From an uncultured Bacillota bacterium (lineage in GTDB: Bacteria > Bacillota > Clostridia > Peptostreptococcales > Anaerovoracaceae): a stretch of DNA of 6,738 nucleotides. A program made the position numbers and the translations under genes. Of this stretch, positions 6,064 to 6,738 are shown piece after piece. The notes under the pieces were generated by a model. The model ran no database searches. It saw only the letters and a program-made list of their open reading frames with translations, and had not been told where the DNA came from. The stretch is from NCBI GenBank assembly GCA_947302945.1, contig CAMYWZ010000060.1:1-6738 (forward strand). Direction: 5' to 3'. Each line of letters opens with the position of its first letter. Within the stretch, counting starts at the first letter, position 1.

Positions 6064-6507
6064 CTATTTGGAGCTCAGGATCCTGGCGAGATTGCCCCAG
6101 TTGAACATGGAGTCCTTGACCATGGAATCTTTGACCATGGAATCCTTGACCAGAGAATCCTTTACAAGGGAGTCCTTTACGAGAGAGTCCTTGACCAGAG
6201 AATCCTTTACAAGAGAACTCTTGAACATAGAGTTCGCGAACATGGAGTTATGGACCATGGAATTGTGCACCATGGAATCCTTGACCATGGAATTGTGCAC
6301 CATCGCGCCTCCCACGACGGAATCGATATCTTCGTCGGATATCTCCCCTCCGGGAATTTCAAGGACAAGATCTTCGTCCGCAAGCTCGTATCCGAGCTCT
6401 TTGGCAATAGCTATGATGGTGTCGGCAGACTCCGCTGCGTTGATCTTCTCTGTAAGAGCTGCGTCTTTTCCTGCTTCTTCAAGGAATTCCTGCATTTTTT
6501 CTGTCAT
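6064..6507 (-). CDS. Nif11-like leader peptide precursor with 13 tandem pentapeptide repeats
   Basis: This 147-aa protein looks like the precursor of an exported, possibly modified peptide. Residues 1-67 resemble a Nif11-type leader: an acidic N-terminal helix (MTEKMQEFLEEAGKDAAL), the typical AAESADTIIAIAKELGY segment near residues 24-40, then EISDEDIDSVVGG with Gly66-Gly67 as the predicted cleavage site. Residues 69-133 are 13 uninterrupted pentads: MVHNS, MVKDS, two MVHNS, MFANS, MFKSS, five LVKDS and two MVKDS. The protein ends with MFNWGNLARILSSK. It contains no Cys, which argues against thioether lanthionine or sactipeptide chemistry, while Ser, Lys and Asp recur in every LVKDS unit. 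The start at 6507 is set by AAGGAG 7 nt upstream; an in-frame ATG at 6600 is rejected. The stop is 24 bp from the M13 peptidase gene, so the two are probably co-transcribed. A secreted repeat protein that is not modified remains possible. Confidence 0.85.
   Translation of the reverse strand: MTEKMQEFLEEAGKDAALTEKINAAESADTIIAIAKELGYELADEDLVLEIPGGEISDEDIDSVVGGAMVHNSMVKDSMVHNSMVHNSMFANSMFKSSLVKDSLVKDSLVKDSLVKDSLVKDSMVKDSMVKDSMFNWGNLARILSSK
6109..6303 (-). repeat. 13 x 15-nt in-frame tandem repeat encoding pentapeptides
   Basis: This 195-nt stretch encodes 13 pentads with consensus [ML]-[VF]-[KH]-[DN]-S, all in register. Copies differ mostly at synonymous sites (GTA/GTC, GAT/GAC, TCT/TCC, CTT/CTG/CTC). 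A 30-nt block coding for pentads 7-8 recurs for pentads 10-11 with only two base differences, and pentads 1 and 3 (MVHNS) are identical at DNA level. This points to local duplication followed by divergence that preserved the protein. Confidence 0.95.
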
Positions 6508-6514
6508 CGTTTTT

Positions 6515-6520
6515 CTCCTT
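6515..6520 (-). promoter_or_regulatory. Ribosome binding site that sets the start of the 147-aa precursor
   Basis: AAGGAG on the minus strand is followed by 7 nt (AAAAACG) and then ATG at 6507. An upstream in-frame ATG at 6600 has no comparable site and would add 31 residues unlike a Nif11 leader. This site therefore selects 6507. Confidence 0.85.
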
Positions 6521-6574
6521 AAACTGTATCTTTCCGCCTCCTCTTCGGAAGGCTTTATTAACTGTGGTTTGCTT

Positions 6575-6592
6575 TTCGTATGTTTATACGAA
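6575..6592. repeat. Perfect 7-bp inverted repeat, possible operator or RNA hairpin
   Basis: On the minus strand the sequence TTCGTATAAACATACGAA has two perfect 7-nt arms separated by 4 nt. It lies 68 bp upstream of the start of the 147-aa precursor and just downstream of a TTGAAA box. It could bind a dimeric regulator or form a short hairpin in the mRNA leader. No T-run follows on the minus strand, so it is not an intrinsic terminator. Confidence 0.4.
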
Positions 6593-6639
6593 GTTTTCAA
6601 GGATCCGGCAGTATCATCCGGGCTTTTTTTTTAAAGTTT

Positions 6640-6738
6640 TTACACGAGCTTCAGTATTTTGCCGCGTCCGGGATCCATGGCCTGCTTTAAAAGCGAGAGC
6701 GCCTTCTGATGGCGGAGCTTTACCGCTCCGTAGGAAAG
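6640..6738 (-). CDS. 3' end of an unrecognised gene (partial, last 32 codons)
   Basis: A minus-strand frame is open from the right edge to a TAA at 6640-6642. It encodes 32 residues that include LLKQAMDPGRGKILKLV at the C-terminus. I prefer this frame over the other open one (which runs to a TGA near 6617) because its third codon positions are rich in G/C and it uses AAG, CTC, CGC, GGC and ATA like the other genes here. The visible part is a basic, probably helical tail without membrane segments or recognisable motifs. I do not recognise the family. It is 132 bp upstream of, and co-directional with, the Nif11-leader precursor, so it may belong to the same cluster (for example a maturation, export or regulatory gene), but nothing in the visible residues shows this. 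The start lies outside the window. Confidence 0.6.
   Translation of the reverse strand, partial: LSYGAVKLRHQKALSLLKQAMDPGRGKILKLV

Larger units (their letters stand above)
6508..6639 (-). promoter_or_regulatory. AT-rich leader region upstream of the pentapeptide-repeat precursor
   Basis: This 132-bp non-coding gap is the longest in the window and markedly more AT-rich than the genes. On the minus strand it carries an A9 run at 6624-6632, a TTGAAA box (6600-6595), the perfect dyad at 6575-6592 and AT-rich stretches such as TTAATAAAG. No TTGACA/TATAAT pair with a good 16-18-bp spacer is obvious, so no promoter is pinned down. The frame of the downstream gene stays open for 31 codons into this region, but the ribosome binding site at 6515-6520 places the start at 6507, leaving the region as untranslated leader. 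I infer that expression of the precursor operon may begin or be controlled here. Confidence 0.35.

Noticed and set aside
6109..6303. 15-nt tandem array as a CRISPR or minisatellite
   Set aside because: There are no spacers, the period is a multiple of three and the array lies fully inside a reading frame with protein-level conservation.
6508..6600. 31-residue N-terminal extension of the repeat precursor from an ATG at 6600
   Set aside because: No ribosome binding site precedes it, the extension is unlike a Nif11 leader, and AAGGAG stands directly before the ATG at 6507.
6601..6632. CCGG...CCGG followed by T9 on the plus strand as an intrinsic terminator
   Set aside because: The stem is only about 4 bp and no plus-strand gene lies upstream to be terminated.
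6068..6634. Plus-strand 188-codon frame with MESLT/RESFT pentad repeats
   Set aside because: The apparent repeat is only the reverse complement of the 15-nt array; the minus-strand frame carries the Nif11-like leader and ribosome binding site.

Overview
All recognisable genes in this window lie on the minus strand, so the biology reads from right (6738) to left (1). The approximately 50% GC content, strong AAGGAG-type ribosome binding sites, frequent ATA and AGG codons, a Gram-positive-style STAS regulator and Nif11-like leader peptides suggest an anaerobic, probably gut or rumen-type member of the Clostridia (Firmicutes). That assignment is an inference from style; no taxonomic marker gene is present.

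Order in the direction of transcription: (1) the last 32 codons of an unrecognised gene; (2) an AT-rich 132-bp leader with an 18-bp dyad; (3) a 147-aa precursor with a Nif11-like leader ending in Gly-Gly and a tail of 13 tandem pentapeptides (MVHNS/MVKDS/LVKDS type); (4) a 713-aa predicted lipoprotein zinc metallopeptidase of family M13; (5) a 56-aa Gly-Gly precursor (3635..3805) that is easy to miss because of its size; (6) a 144-aa Gly-Gly precursor with a Gly-rich patch and degenerate 13-residue repeats; (7) a 104-aa STAS-domain anti-sigma factor antagonist; (8) the first 909 codons of a nonribosomal peptide synthetase (condensation plus adenylation domain), which runs off the left edge just before the A10 lysine.

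The main result is that three proteins with unrelated C-terminal parts share a 13-residue sequence that ends in Gly-Gly, of the form E-[IL]-[SP]-[DE]-[DE]-x-[IL]-D-[SD]-V-[AV]-G-G. This is the hallmark of leaders cut by C39-type peptidase/ABC exporters, and suggests that one export or maturation machine handles three very different cargos. That machine is not in the window. The surface-anchored peptidase sits between the precursors and could mature, degrade or confer immunity to the products. The STAS protein implies a partner-switching (kinase/phosphatase) control module nearby. The NRPS suggests either a separate nonribosomal product under shared control or a mixed ribosomal/nonribosomal pathway.

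Once the 56-aa gene is counted, no gene-free stretch exceeds about 135 bp. No tRNA, rRNA, CRISPR array, insertion sequence or convincing intrinsic terminator was seen.
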